DNA of 64,000 nt from Rubinisphaera margarita. GTDB lineage: Bacteria; Planctomycetota; Planctomycetia; Planctomycetales; Planctomycetaceae. The stretch is taken from positions 194,014 through 258,013 of the forward strand of contig NZ_JAKFGB010000007.1 in assembly GCF_022267515.1 (NCBI RefSeq), in the 5' to 3' direction. The notes beneath the pieces were generated by a model. It was not told where the DNA came from. It worked only from the letters and a program-made list of their open reading frames with translations, and ran no database searches. The translations under genes and the position numbers were made by a program. Positions 46,397 through 56,531 of this stretch are shown one piece after another (positions within the stretch are counted from its first letter, which is position 1; each line of letters opens with the position of its first letter).

Positions 46397-49300
46397 ATGC
46401 CAATTCCTACGCTCTTTGCGCGCGTTTCGACGCTCGTTCTTGAATCGTCTCTCAAGCGGCTTCCCGGGAAACGTGCTGCTCGCTCGTCTCGCCAAAGTGG
46501 TTCGACGACCCGCTTCGTCCAACTGGTCGAAGAGATGGAGCAGAGAATGCTGCTTGCCGGTCAGGGAACGTGGGATCCCCTCGGCCCCTTCTCGGCGTCC
46601 GATGGACAAGTCGAAAACATTGCTCCGAACGACACGATCGTGGGTGCCGTGCACACTGTGCTGGCTCATCCGACGAATCCCAACATCCTGTACGTAGGAG
46701 CCACGAACGGGGGAGTCTGGCGGACCGATAACGCGACCGCTGTCAGCCCGTCCTGGACCCCGCTGACGGACGATCTGCCGTCCCAGTCGATCGGTGCCCT
46801 GGCCTTCGACAGTGCTGACACCTCTAATGAAACTGTCTACGTTGGAATCGGACGTTACAGCAGCTTCGGCCGAACCGGCAACACCCGGGAAGGGCTTTTC
46901 CGTTCGACCGACGGGGGAGCAACCTGGGCCTCTCTCGGTGGAGGCATTCTTACCGGCAAGAACATCTCCGGGATTGCCGCGAATGGCAATAACGTGGTCG
47001 TCTCGGTCAACGTCGCCGACAACTTCACGTTCAGCAACATCGGGATCTTCCGCAGCACCGATGGAGGTGCGACGTTTACGCGGGTCTCCCAGGGCGATGG
47101 CTCGGCAACGGGACTGCCGGAAGGGGCCAGCTACGATCTGGTCGTTGATCCGCAGAACCCGAATACGATGTACACCAACGTCTCCTTCAACACCAGCAAC
47201 GGCGACGGCATTTACAAGTCGACGGACGGCGGAGCATCCTGGACTTCCGTTGGCACTGCAGCGATGAACGCGCTGTTCGGCGGAGGAACCAGTAACGTCG
47301 AACTGGCGGCTGGAAACAGCAATGAGGTTTATGCGGCGATCATCAATACCGGCGATCTGGCCGGCCTGTTCCGCTCTCCGGATGGAGGAGCCACGTGGAC
47401 GCAGATGGACACGCCGTCGACCAATGAAAACGGCATTGATGTCGGACTGAACCCGCGCGGCAGCAAGGGGCCAACCAGCGGGACTCCTGAAGAAATCGCC
47501 GGCGGTCAGGGAAGTATCCACTTCTCGATTCTGGCCGATCCGAACAACGCGAACATTGTGTATGTCGGCGGCGACCGTCAGCCACGTGCCAATGGCGATG
47601 CGGGCGGCTTCCCGAACTCGATCGGTGCCAGCGACTTCACCGGACGTCTCTTCCGGGGCGATGCCAGCCAGCCCGCGGGCAGCCAGTTCGTGCATCTGAC
47701 GCACAGCAATACAATGGGAGCAGCGGGCGGCGGAACGGCCAGCAGCAGTTCTCCGCACGCCGACTCGCGGGATATGACCTTCGATGCCAACGGCAACATC
47801 ATTGAAGTCGACGACGGTGGCGTTTATCGACGCACCAATCCGCAGTCCAACACGGGCGACTGGTTCTCGATCACTGGCTCTCTGCAGGTGACGGAAAGCC
47901 ACAACGTCGCCTGGGACTCGCTCAGCAACGTCGCCATGTCCGGCAACCAGGATACGGGTTCGACCTACCAGCCGAGCGAAGGTGCTCTGGAGTGGGTTTC
48001 GCTCTCCACAGCCGATGGGGGCGACATCGCCATCGATAACATTCAACTGGCTGGCAGCAACCAGTCGGTGCGTTACACCAGCTTCCAGAATCTGGGAGCC
48101 TTCCGTCGAACTGTCTGGGACTCGTCCGGCAACCTGTTGAATACGACATTTCTTAGCCCGACCGTGACCGGTGGTGGGGCAGCATTTATCCCGAACTTCG
48201 TGACCCCAGTTGAAACCAATATGGTGGCTGGGGGTCGACTGCTGATTCAGGGAGCCAACGCTCTCTACGAATCCCTCGACTCCGGAAACACGATTGCTCA
48301 GATTGGTTCTGGGGCAACCGGCGATTCGGATATCTGGACCAACGCCCTCATCTATGGCGGACGTCAGAGTGGCATCGACAATCCGAATCTTGTCTGGGCC
48401 GCTGCAGGAAGCGATGTCTTCGTCCGGACTTCCGGCACTGGCAACGTCGCCGCAGTGGCAGCCGATCCGACCACGTCGGCAATTCGCGACCTGGCGGTGA
48501 ATTCCGACGACTGGTCCAACGTGTTCGTCGCCGACAACAATCAGGTCTTCATGACGACCGACACCGGGGCGTCCTGGTCGGACATTACCGGCGACCTGCT
48601 GTCCTATGCCGATGAAATTCGTTCGCTCTCCTTTGCGAACTCCGGGACCAATCAGGTCGTGATTGCAGGAACAAACGAAGGCATTTTCATCTCGTCGATC
48701 ACCGCGACCGGCACGTGGATTCCGCTCGGACTCGACATGCCGAACGTTCTGGTCTTCGACATGGACTACGACGCGAGCGACGACGTGCTCGTTGCCGGAA
48801 CGCTCGGTCGCGGCACGTGGGCTCTGGCCGATGCGTCTGACAGCATCGATGCCGCGTTCGGCCCGAACACCGCTCCGATCGTGAACGATCAGACCTTCTC
48901 CGTAAACGAAAACTCGGCCAACAACACGATCGTTGGCATCGTTCAGTCTTCGGACGCCGAAAGCGATCCGGTCACGTACGCGATTACCGCAGGCAACACG
49001 AATGGAGCCTTCGCGATCGATGTCGCGACCGGTGTGATTCGAGTCGCCAACTCTGCGGAACTCGATTTCGAGACGACGCCATCCTTCTCGTTGACCGTTC
49101 AGGTGACTGACAGCCGGAATCCGACACTGACGGACTCCGCGACGATCACGATCAATCTGAATGACGTGAACGACACTCCAGTCATCACGGCTAACCAGAC
49201 GTTTACCACGCAGGAAAACCCGACTGCGGGAGCCTCGATCGGATTCGTGGCCGCGACTGATCAGGATAATGACAACCTGACCTACACCATCGTTGGAGGA

Positions 49301-52300
49301 AACGCCGGCGGAGCATTCGCTATCAACGCGACTACAGGCGAGATCACTGTCGCCGACTCGGCCGCGATCGACTTCGAAACGATGCCGCAGTTCGCGCTGC
49401 AGATTCGCGTGACCGACGATGGAACCGGCATGCTGTCGTCGACTTCGGTGGTCACAATCGACGTCACCAACAGCCCGAACCTCGACTTCCAGCGGCTCAA
49501 TCCGCTCGGCTCGCAGATCTATGGCGATCTGAACCGGACCTTCGATATCGACGGCACAACGACCGAAGTCGTGTTCGACTTCTACGCTCTGGCCGGCGAG
49601 AAGTTCTCCGCTTATGTCGAATCGACGAATCCCAACTCGGTCATTCTTCTGGAAATTGTCGAACTCGGCCAGTCTTTTGTTTCGAACTCTGGCGAGCCGC
49701 TGACGGTTTCCGCCGAACTGCTGCCGATTACCCAGAGTTACCGCATCCGAGTGACAACCAGTCAGCCGTTGGTCAATCCGACAACGCTGACCATGGACAG
49801 CTATCTTAACACATCGCTGGAGAGTCTCGTCGGAGACTCCAATAACGCCAATCAGATGGCCATTGATCCGGGCTACACGAATCTCGGCTACGAACGTTTC
49901 GCTGTGCTCGGAACAATTGAAGGCATCGGAGCGCAGGACGACCGTGAACTTTACACGATCGATCTGAGTGGCTACATCGGCGAAACGATCGACGTCGTCC
50001 TCGATGGTCTTTCCGCTGACTTCTCCGGCACGACTCTGCAGCTGACCGACTCGATCGGAACGGTTCTGGCGACCGCCTCGAACATGCCGCTGGGCGTCGA
50101 TCCGTCGAACTACGACCTCGGCATCCTCGACTTCATGGTCGATGGGGACGGGCTGTATCAGCTGCGAATCCTCAACGCGAATGCCACAGGCGATTACGCC
50201 CTGCTGGTGACGACGGATTCGACCGCCTTTGAGACCGAACCGAATCAGGGGCAGGCCAACCGCGATATCACCGATCTGAAAGCGGTTGTCGGCTATCTCG
50301 ATCAGAACACGTTCACGCCGAGCACTCCCGATTCAACGCCGTCAACAGGCGGAACTCCGGTCAGCGGAAGCGGCGATTCGGCCACCACGCCGCCGAATAC
50401 CACTCCGATCAACATGACCGAGTCGGAACCCAACGACCCCATTGGCCAGGCGGATCCCGCTCCACTCGGGTTCGATAACGGCGAGAGCACCTCGGTCGTG
50501 ATCGATGGCAACCTGAGTGTGCCGCTGCCACCGCTAAGCTTCACCGTGGCCGAAGATGATGGCTCCATCCCGCTGGCCAATGAAACGGGCCTTACAAACG
50601 GTCGCTTCACCATTGGCTCAGGATTCATCGGCAATGGTCCCTACTCCACCACTTCGGGGGACTATGATTTCTATGCGGTCCGCAATGTGAATGCGGGTGA
50701 CGCAATCACCGTCGATATTAATGCCCGCTCGACCGGCAGCTCGCTCGACTCTGTTGTCGGGATTTACAATTCCAGCGGGACTCTGGTCGCCTCTAACGAC
50801 GACTTCGGGGGATCGCTCGACAGTTACCTGAGCTACATCGCGGCGGCGAACGATGACTACTTCGTGGCCGTGCGAGGCTATGGCAGCGGAGATTCATTCC
50901 AGTCCGATCCGTTCGATTCTTCGTCGGGAACCGGCGTTGCCAGCCAGGGCGCTTATCAGCTTGTCATCGGCTTGAATGGACAGCAGCAGGACGTCGACAC
51001 ATTTGCCGTGGAACTGAACGCTGGCGATGTCATCAACGCCTGGAATACTGGAGCGGGGACGACCCTCACTCTTTACAATCAGTTCGGAACAGTGCTGGCT
51101 ACATCGACGCAGGATCTGACGTCCGATCTGCCCGCGAACTCGCCGCTCCAGAACGGTGGCAACATCACTCTGCCTTACACTGCGTACGCCGCGGGACAAT
51201 ACTTTGTTTCAATCTCTGGCGGAACGGGGGCTTACCAGCTGAATCTCGATGTCCATCGTCCTGTGCTTGAAGAACAGGGAGCCGGTGCTCGCCAGATTCT
51301 GTTCCTGGACTTCAACGGCGAGGTCGTCGATTCGAGCCGCCTCGGCAGCACCAATGGAAACGTATTCCTCAGTGGTCTCTCGAGCTATCTCGGTGGCTGG
51401 GGACTGAGCTCGTTTGAAGAGAGCGCTCTGATCGATGCCATTCTGGCCACAGTCACGGAGAATCTCGCCGATGACGTCCGCCAGTCGGGCATCAACGGCG
51501 ATTTCTCGACGACCTTCAATCACGGCGATTTTGATATCGAGATCCTCAACAGCCGCGACCATGCCGATCCGGGCAATGGCGGCAACGTGACGCGAATCGT
51601 TGTCGGTGGTTCGCAGTTCCAGCTGGGACTGTCGGGAACTGGGTTTGCTGAGTCGAATGACATCGGCAACCAGATTCTCGATGAACTCGGTGTCGTGCTT
51701 CTCGATCGTCTGAGTGCACCGGGGTCCGCCGGCACATCGCTCAACCGGTTCAATCTCGGCCCTGGAACGACGATGATCGATCTCGTCGGCGTCGGACTGG
51801 GGAACATCGTTTCCCGCGAAGCCGGCTACATGTTCGGCAACTTCCCGACGAACAATGCCAACAGCCTGGCGAGCCTGACCGACGAAGAAGGCAACCTGGC
51901 CAACATCGTTGGTGTCGGAAACGATCAGACGTTCGGCACGTTCGACGATGTCGACGTCGACTTCGAGTTCGATCAGTTCGCCCCGAGTACGGGTCTGACC
52001 GGCTTCCAGAATTCGATGGCGAATGTCGCGTTCAACCTTCCAACCGGAACCAATGTGTCGGATCTGGTGGGACCGCGCGTTCAGAGCATCACGCCGATCG
52101 GCGGAATTCAGTCTGGTTCGATCACGGCCATTCAGGTCGTGTTCAATGAAGCCCTGCTCGATTCGACGGCAATCGATGTCAATAACTTTGAGCTGCGGGA
52201 AGCCGGAAACGACGGCGTCTTCGGCACCGGTGATGACCAGATCATTCCGGTCACGGTTTCCTTCGACGGCAACGCGACGGTCACGCTGACGATCTCAGCC

Positions 52301-55300
52301 GGCTTCTCACCGCTGCCGAACGGAAACTACCAGCTGACGCTGGAAGGCAACGCGTTGACCGGTATCCGCGATACCTCGTTCAACCTGCTCAATACCCTGG
52401 CTGGTCCGAACAACGGACTCGACAGCCTGCACGAGTTCACCGTCGTTCAACAGGGCTTCGTCCCGTTCGACAACTACACCGTGCACCTGAACGCCGGCGA
52501 GGCCCTCTATCTGGTCACCTCAACGCCGCTGAATAACCCGCTGCACGATCCACAGAACACGCTCGATCCGCGACTGCTCGTCATCGCTCCGAGTGGCCTG
52601 TCGGTCGGTTCGGATGACAATTCCGCTGGCGATGGACGGAACGCCGAACTGGTGATCATTGCTCAGGAAACCGGCGATTACACGGTTCAGGTGCAGGCCG
52701 TCTCCGGACTGGGCGAGTACGTGCTGCGGAAGATCATCAATCATCCGCCGCAGATCCTCGATCAGACCTTCAGCGTTCCAGAGAACTCTGCGAACGGAAC
52801 GTCGGTTGGAACCGTGGTGGCGAGCGATGTCGACAGCGACAACCTGACCTACGCGATTGTGTCCGGCAACACGAACGGCGCGTTCTCGATCAACCCGACC
52901 ACTGGCGAGATCACGGTCAACAACAGTGCCGCACTCGACTTCGAGCAGATCAGTCAGTTCGACCTGGTCGTGAGTGTGACCGATGACGGGCCGGGCACCC
53001 TGGTGGCCATGGCCGACATCACGATTCAGCTGACCGATGTGAATGAAACGCCGACCATCAACGATGCTTCGTTCACCGTCGATGAAGAGGCTCCGGTCGG
53101 GACTGTTGTGGGGACGATGACGGCGACCGATCCGGATGCCGGGGACATGCTCACGTTCTCGATCACCGGTGGAAACACGGGCGGAGCGTTCACGATCAAC
53201 GCGACGACGGGACAAATTACCGTCGCCACTCCAAGTGCGGTTGACTTCGAGAGCACTCCGATCTTCAGTCTCACAGTTCGGGTGACTGATGCCGGTGGAC
53301 TGTTCGATGAAGCAACCGCGACAATCTTCGTTACGGATGTGAACGATACGCCGATCGTCAACGATCAGACCTTCTCGGTTGAAGAGTCGGCCCCGAACAA
53401 CACGGTGGTCGGCACGGTCGTCGCGTTCGATCCCGATAACGACGGCTTGACCTTCGCCATCACGAGTGGCAATACCAACAATGCCTTCGCGATTGATGCC
53501 AGCACGGGCACGATTACGGTCAACAATCAGAATGCTCTGAACTTCGAAATTCAGCCGACGTTCAACCTCACGGTCCAGGTGACCGACGATGGCAACCCGA
53601 ACAAGTCGGACACGGCTGTGATCACGATCAACGTGCTCGACCTGCTCGATGGAGTCACGATTCCGTTCTTCGACGGTTTCGAAGACTTCCCGAACTCGAT
53701 GCCGCCGAGCAATCTGATCCCGGTTGGTTCTCCGTATGTCGTCTCCAGCACGACCGGCGGTCGGGTTTATACGACCAGCCAGTTCCAGCCGCGAACTGGC
53801 AATCGTCACCTGATCCTCGATTCCGGCAACGAAGGAAGTGCGTCGTCCCTGAATGAAGTTGTTCTGGAAGTGAACGCGAACGGGATCGCTCAGCTCAACT
53901 TCGACTTCGATCAGAGAGAATTCTTCGACGAAGACAACCCAATGCCGGCCACGTTCGTTGGTTCCGGAAACTACGACGGGGTCGCGATCAGCACCGATGG
54001 CAACGCCTGGTACCGACTGATCAGCCTGACTGGCTCGGCATCGACCTCGCTGTATACGACGAACAGCTTCGACCTGACGCAGTTCGCTTCGGATAACGGC
54101 CTGAATATCGACGGCAACTTCTTCATCAAGCTCCAGCAGTACGATGATTACGGAGTGACTTCGACAGGAACGGACGGATTCGCCTTCGACAATCTGCGAC
54201 TGTACGGCTCGCCGAGCAATAACCAGCCGCCGGTGCTGAATGACCAGACGTTCTACATCAACGAGAACTCGATTTCGAACCTGATCGTTGGTTACCTGAA
54301 TGCTCAGGATCCGAATCTGGGTGATCCGCTGACGTACGCCATCACCGGTGGGAATACGAACAACGCGTTCACGCTCGACGCCAGCACGGGACGACTGCGA
54401 GTCAACAATGCAGCCGCTCTCGACTTCGAGACCAACCCGGTCTTCCGACTCAATGTATCTGTCACCGATGGCGGTACGCCGGGGCTGACAGATACGGCTG
54501 TCGTGACGATCGTCCTGAAGAATCTCGAAGAAACGCAGACGCAGCTGTTCTACGAAGGCTTCGAATCGGGCACGACCGGTCAGCTGACCACCAGCTCGAC
54601 CAACTCGGGCCGCATTCGTGCCCTGACGACCAACGCGACGTCGGGTCAGGTGCATGCCGGGACCTATCACCTCGGAATGGACCATTCGACGAGTGGAACC
54701 ACCGGCCTGAATGAAGCGGTCTTCAGCTTCAATGCTGCCGGCTATCAGAATGTCACGCTCGACTTCTGGCAGCGGGAAACGGCCGATGGGGACAATCCTC
54801 TGCCGGCAACTTTCACCGGTTCGACGATTGGCGACGGCGTGTCGTTCAGTATCGACGGTAACACGTGGCACCGTCTCGACAGTTTCATCAACGGCACCTC
54901 GAGTGGGGTCTACAAGAACTTCATCTTCAACGTGTCCGCAGCGGCTCAGGGTCTGGGCCTGCAATTGAATGGCACCGTCTGGGTGAAACTGCAGGAAACG
55001 GGAACAAACACGTTCCCCTCTGAAGGGATGACGTTCGACGACATCCGGGTCTACGGTTCCGATGCGATGGCTCCGGCTGGCGTCTCGGGAATCGTGGGAC
55101 TGAGCCTGCACAACGGTGATGCCCGGGCACTGGTGAATACGAGTTCGAACGGCGTGTATGCGTCCCGGACGTGGGGGATGTTCGACCTGAATGGTCGGAC
55201 GATTCAGACTTCGCTGACCGGCGACTTCAACGGAGACGGTCGCGATGACCTGGCTGTGATGGCCAGTGATGGCGAGTGGCTCGTCGGGATTTCGACCGGC

Positions 55301-56392
55301 AGCAGCTACGACATCCAGAGCTGGGGTCAGTGGCGTGTTACGACGACGGCCTTCACCGATATCCGCGTGCTGGACGCCAATGGCGACGGCCGTGATGACA
55401 TCGTTGGTCTGGCCGAGGTTGACGGCCGGATCTGGATTGCTGAGTCTCGTGGGACGCGGTTCGATAACGTCAGCTGGGCCCAGATCGCCCGCAAGGCGGA
55501 CGCCGGCTGGCAGGACGTCGGAGTGGGCGATTTCAACAACGACGGCTTCATGGACTACGCCCTGCGAACCGCGAGCGGTCGCTGGTGGATGGGTCTGTCG
55601 AACGGTCGCGACTTCACCTTCAGCACGTTTGGCGTCTGGTCGGGCAACGCCGGCTGGCAGGATGTGACCTACGCTGACTACAACGGTGACGGACGGACAG
55701 ATATTGCCGGTCGCGCCGCGAATGGTCGCTGGTGGGTCTCGCTGTCGAACGGCTCGGAGTTGCGGACAACCTCGTGGTCGAACTGGCGAGCAACCGCTGG
55801 CTGGCAGGACATCGTTGCTGGAGACTTCAACGGCGATGGTCTGGATGACGTTGCTGGACGTACTTCGAATGACGTCTGGTGGGTCGGCATCTCCGACGGC
55901 ACCAGTTTCACGACCCGATACTGGAGTCGCTGGAGTTCAAGCGTTCTGTGGGAAGACGTTCAAGTGGGCGACTTCAATGGCGATGGACGAGCCGATATCG
56001 CCGGCCGAGCCGAGAAGCAGACGGTTGTTAACGGACAGCCGACTCGCACGGGCGGCCGCTGGTGGTACGGCATCTCCAACGGTTCATCGTTCACAACTCA
56101 GTCCGGCCCGGTGTGGGATCCGACTCTGACCTGGGTCGGCGTTCAGACTGGAAAGTACGACGCTCCGGGCCTTCCGGTTCCGCCGACATCGCCGATCGCT
56201 CCCGCCTCGGACGCGAGTATGGCTGCTCTGGCAGGTCGGTTCCAGTCGTCCTCAGCCGATCAGACTCAGATTGGATCTGCAAGCGGAAGCACGCCGGCTG
56301 GTTCGACGACCAATGTCAGTTCGGAGTCCGTTGACGATGTGAACGAAACCTTTGGAGACCAGAGCCTGCTCGATCTGCTGGCTGATCTGTAA
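46397..56392 (+). CDS. giant LEPR-XLL multidomain surface protein
   Basis: 3331 residues. The N-terminus has MEQRMLLAG, a LEPR-XLL-type export signature. Residues 60-820 form BNR/YCF48-like propellers (FRSTDGGATW, YKSTDGGASW). Cadherin-like repeats follow at about 826-925 and 928-1030, then pre-peptidase-type beta domains (1030-1535) and a metalloprotease-like domain (1610-1880) in which the HExxHxxGxxH site reads R1807-E-A-G-Y-M-F-G-N-F-P. A Big_5-like domain lies near 1890-2010, four more cadherin-like repeats near 2115-2415 and 2608-2710, with lectin-like insertions between, and six FG-GAP units from 2898 to 3260. It is probably an adhesin or structural surface protein. AAGGTG precedes the ATG. 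Confidence 0.9.
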   Translation: MPIPTLFARVSTLVLESSLKRLPGKRAARSSRQSGSTTRFVQLVEEMEQRMLLAGQGTWDPLGPFSASDGQVENIAPNDTIVGAVHTVLAHPTNPNILYVGATNGGVWRTDNATAVSPSWTPLTDDLPSQSIGALAFDSADTSNETVYVGIGRYSSFGRTGNTREGLFRSTDGGATWASLGGGILTGKNISGIAANGNNVVVSVNVADNFTFSNIGIFRSTDGGATFTRVSQGDGSATGLPEGASYDLVVDPQNPNTMYTNVSFNTSNGDGIYKSTDGGASWTSVGTAAMNALFGGGTSNVELAAGNSNEVYAAIINTGDLAGLFRSPDGGATWTQMDTPSTNENGIDVGLNPRGSKGPTSGTPEEIAGGQGSIHFSILADPNNANIVYVGGDRQPRANGDAGGFPNSIGASDFTGRLFRGDASQPAGSQFVHLTHSNTMGAAGGGTASSSSPHADSRDMTFDANGNIIEVDDGGVYRRTNPQSNTGDWFSITGSLQVTESHNVAWDSLSNVAMSGNQDTGSTYQPSEGALEWVSLSTADGGDIAIDNIQLAGSNQSVRYTSFQNLGAFRRTVWDSSGNLLNTTFLSPTVTGGGAAFIPNFVTPVETNMVAGGRLLIQGANALYESLDSGNTIAQIGSGATGDSDIWTNALIYGGRQSGIDNPNLVWAAAGSDVFVRTSGTGNVAAVAADPTTSAIRDLAVNSDDWSNVFVADNNQVFMTTDTGASWSDITGDLLSYADEIRSLSFANSGTNQVVIAGTNEGIFISSITATGTWIPLGLDMPNVLVFDMDYDASDDVLVAGTLGRGTWALADASDSIDAAFGPNTAPIVNDQTFSVNENSANNTIVGIVQSSDAESDPVTYAITAGNTNGAFAIDVATGVIRVANSAELDFETTPSFSLTVQVTDSRNPTLTDSATITINLNDVNDTPVITANQTFTTQENPTAGASIGFVAATDQDNDNLTYTIVGGNAGGAFAINATTGEITVADSAAIDFETMPQFALQIRVTDDGTGMLSSTSVVTIDVTNSPNLDFQRLNPLGSQIYGDLNRTFDIDGTTTEVVFDFYALAGEKFSAYVESTNPNSVILLEIVELGQSFVSNSGEPLTVSAELLPITQSYRIRVTTSQPLVNPTTLTMDSYLNTSLESLVGDSNNANQMAIDPGYTNLGYERFAVLGTIEGIGAQDDRELYTIDLSGYIGETIDVVLDGLSADFSGTTLQLTDSIGTVLATASNMPLGVDPSNYDLGILDFMVDGDGLYQLRILNANATGDYALLVTTDSTAFETEPNQGQANRDITDLKAVVGYLDQNTFTPSTPDSTPSTGGTPVSGSGDSATTPPNTTPINMTESEPNDPIGQADPAPLGFDNGESTSVVIDGNLSVPLPPLSFTVAEDDGSIPLANETGLTNGRFTIGSGFIGNGPYSTTSGDYDFYAVRNVNAGDAITVDINARSTGSSLDSVVGIYNSSGTLVASNDDFGGSLDSYLSYIAAANDDYFVAVRGYGSGDSFQSDPFDSSSGTGVASQGAYQLVIGLNGQQQDVDTFAVELNAGDVINAWNTGAGTTLTLYNQFGTVLATSTQDLTSDLPANSPLQNGGNITLPYTAYAAGQYFVSISGGTGAYQLNLDVHRPVLEEQGAGARQILFLDFNGEVVDSSRLGSTNGNVFLSGLSSYLGGWGLSSFEESALIDAILATVTENLADDVRQSGINGDFSTTFNHGDFDIEILNSRDHADPGNGGNVTRIVVGGSQFQLGLSGTGFAESNDIGNQILDELGVVLLDRLSAPGSAGTSLNRFNLGPGTTMIDLVGVGLGNIVSREAGYMFGNFPTNNANSLASLTDEEGNLANIVGVGNDQTFGTFDDVDVDFEFDQFAPSTGLTGFQNSMANVAFNLPTGTNVSDLVGPRVQSITPIGGIQSGSITAIQVVFNEALLDSTAIDVNNFELREAGNDGVFGTGDDQIIPVTVSFDGNATVTLTISAGFSPLPNGNYQLTLEGNALTGIRDTSFNLLNTLAGPNNGLDSLHEFTVVQQGFVPFDNYTVHLNAGEALYLVTSTPLNNPLHDPQNTLDPRLLVIAPSGLSVGSDDNSAGDGRNAELVIIAQETGDYTVQVQAVSGLGEYVLRKIINHPPQILDQTFSVPENSANGTSVGTVVASDVDSDNLTYAIVSGNTNGAFSINPTTGEITVNNSAALDFEQISQFDLVVSVTDDGPGTLVAMADITIQLTDVNETPTINDASFTVDEEAPVGTVVGTMTATDPDAGDMLTFSITGGNTGGAFTINATTGQITVATPSAVDFESTPIFSLTVRVTDAGGLFDEATATIFVTDVNDTPIVNDQTFSVEESAPNNTVVGTVVAFDPDNDGLTFAITSGNTNNAFAIDASTGTITVNNQNALNFEIQPTFNLTVQVTDDGNPNKSDTAVITINVLDLLDGVTIPFFDGFEDFPNSMPPSNLIPVGSPYVVSSTTGGRVYTTSQFQPRTGNRHLILDSGNEGSASSLNEVVLEVNANGIAQLNFDFDQREFFDEDNPMPATFVGSGNYDGVAISTDGNAWYRLISLTGSASTSLYTTNSFDLTQFASDNGLNIDGNFFIKLQQYDDYGVTSTGTDGFAFDNLRLYGSPSNNQPPVLNDQTFYINENSISNLIVGYLNAQDPNLGDPLTYAITGGNTNNAFTLDASTGRLRVNNAAALDFETNPVFRLNVSVTDGGTPGLTDTAVVTIVLKNLEETQTQLFYEGFESGTTGQLTTSSTNSGRIRALTTNATSGQVHAGTYHLGMDHSTSGTTGLNEAVFSFNAAGYQNVTLDFWQRETADGDNPLPATFTGSTIGDGVSFSIDGNTWHRLDSFINGTSSGVYKNFIFNVSAAAQGLGLQLNGTVWVKLQETGTNTFPSEGMTFDDIRVYGSDAMAPAGVSGIVGLSLHNGDARALVNTSSNGVYASRTWGMFDLNGRTIQTSLTGDFNGDGRDDLAVMASDGEWLVGISTGSSYDIQSWGQWRVTTTAFTDIRVLDANGDGRDDIVGLAEVDGRIWIAESRGTRFDNVSWAQIARKADAGWQDVGVGDFNNDGFMDYALRTASGRWWMGLSNGRDFTFSTFGVWSGNAGWQDVTYADYNGDGRTDIAGRAANGRWWVSLSNGSELRTTSWSNWRATAGWQDIVAGDFNGDGLDDVAGRTSNDVWWVGISDGTSFTTRYWSRWSSSVLWEDVQVGDFNGDGRADIAGRAEKQTVVNGQPTRTGGRWWYGISNGSSFTTQSGPVWDPTLTWVGVQTGKYDAPGLPVPPTSPIAPASDASMAALAGRFQSSSADQTQIGSASGSTPAGSTTNVSSESVDDVNETFGDQSLLDLLADL

Positions 56393-56420
56393 GCCGGTTG
56401 AGCAACTTCGCTGAATTGAG

Positions 56421-56461
56421 AAGGACCCGCCACCTGTTTGAGTGGCGGGTCCTTTCTTTTT
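56421..56461 (+). terminator. Rho-independent terminator of the giant gene
   Basis: AAGGACCCGCCAC (56421-56433) pairs perfectly over 13 bp with GTGGCGGGTCCTT (56442-56454) around an 8-base loop and is followed by TCTTTTTT. It lies 28 bases past the stop of the 3331-residue protein. Confidence 0.93.
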
Positions 56462-56531
56462 GTATCCGTCATCGCACAGCCTGCGGCATACGTTCAGTGA
56501 TCGACACTGCCCCGCAAGCTGTATAAGTGAT

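Noticed and set aside
46394..48046. Minus-strand open frame of 550 codons at the start of the giant gene
   Set aside because: Antisense shadow of the BNR-like propeller, with no domain or start signal of its own.
52520..55111. Minus-strand open frame of 863 codons inside the giant gene
   Set aside because: It is antisense to cadherin and FG-GAP repeats that make clear protein sense; its composition (Arg/Val/Asp-rich, repeated by the repeats below it) is that of a high-GC shadow.
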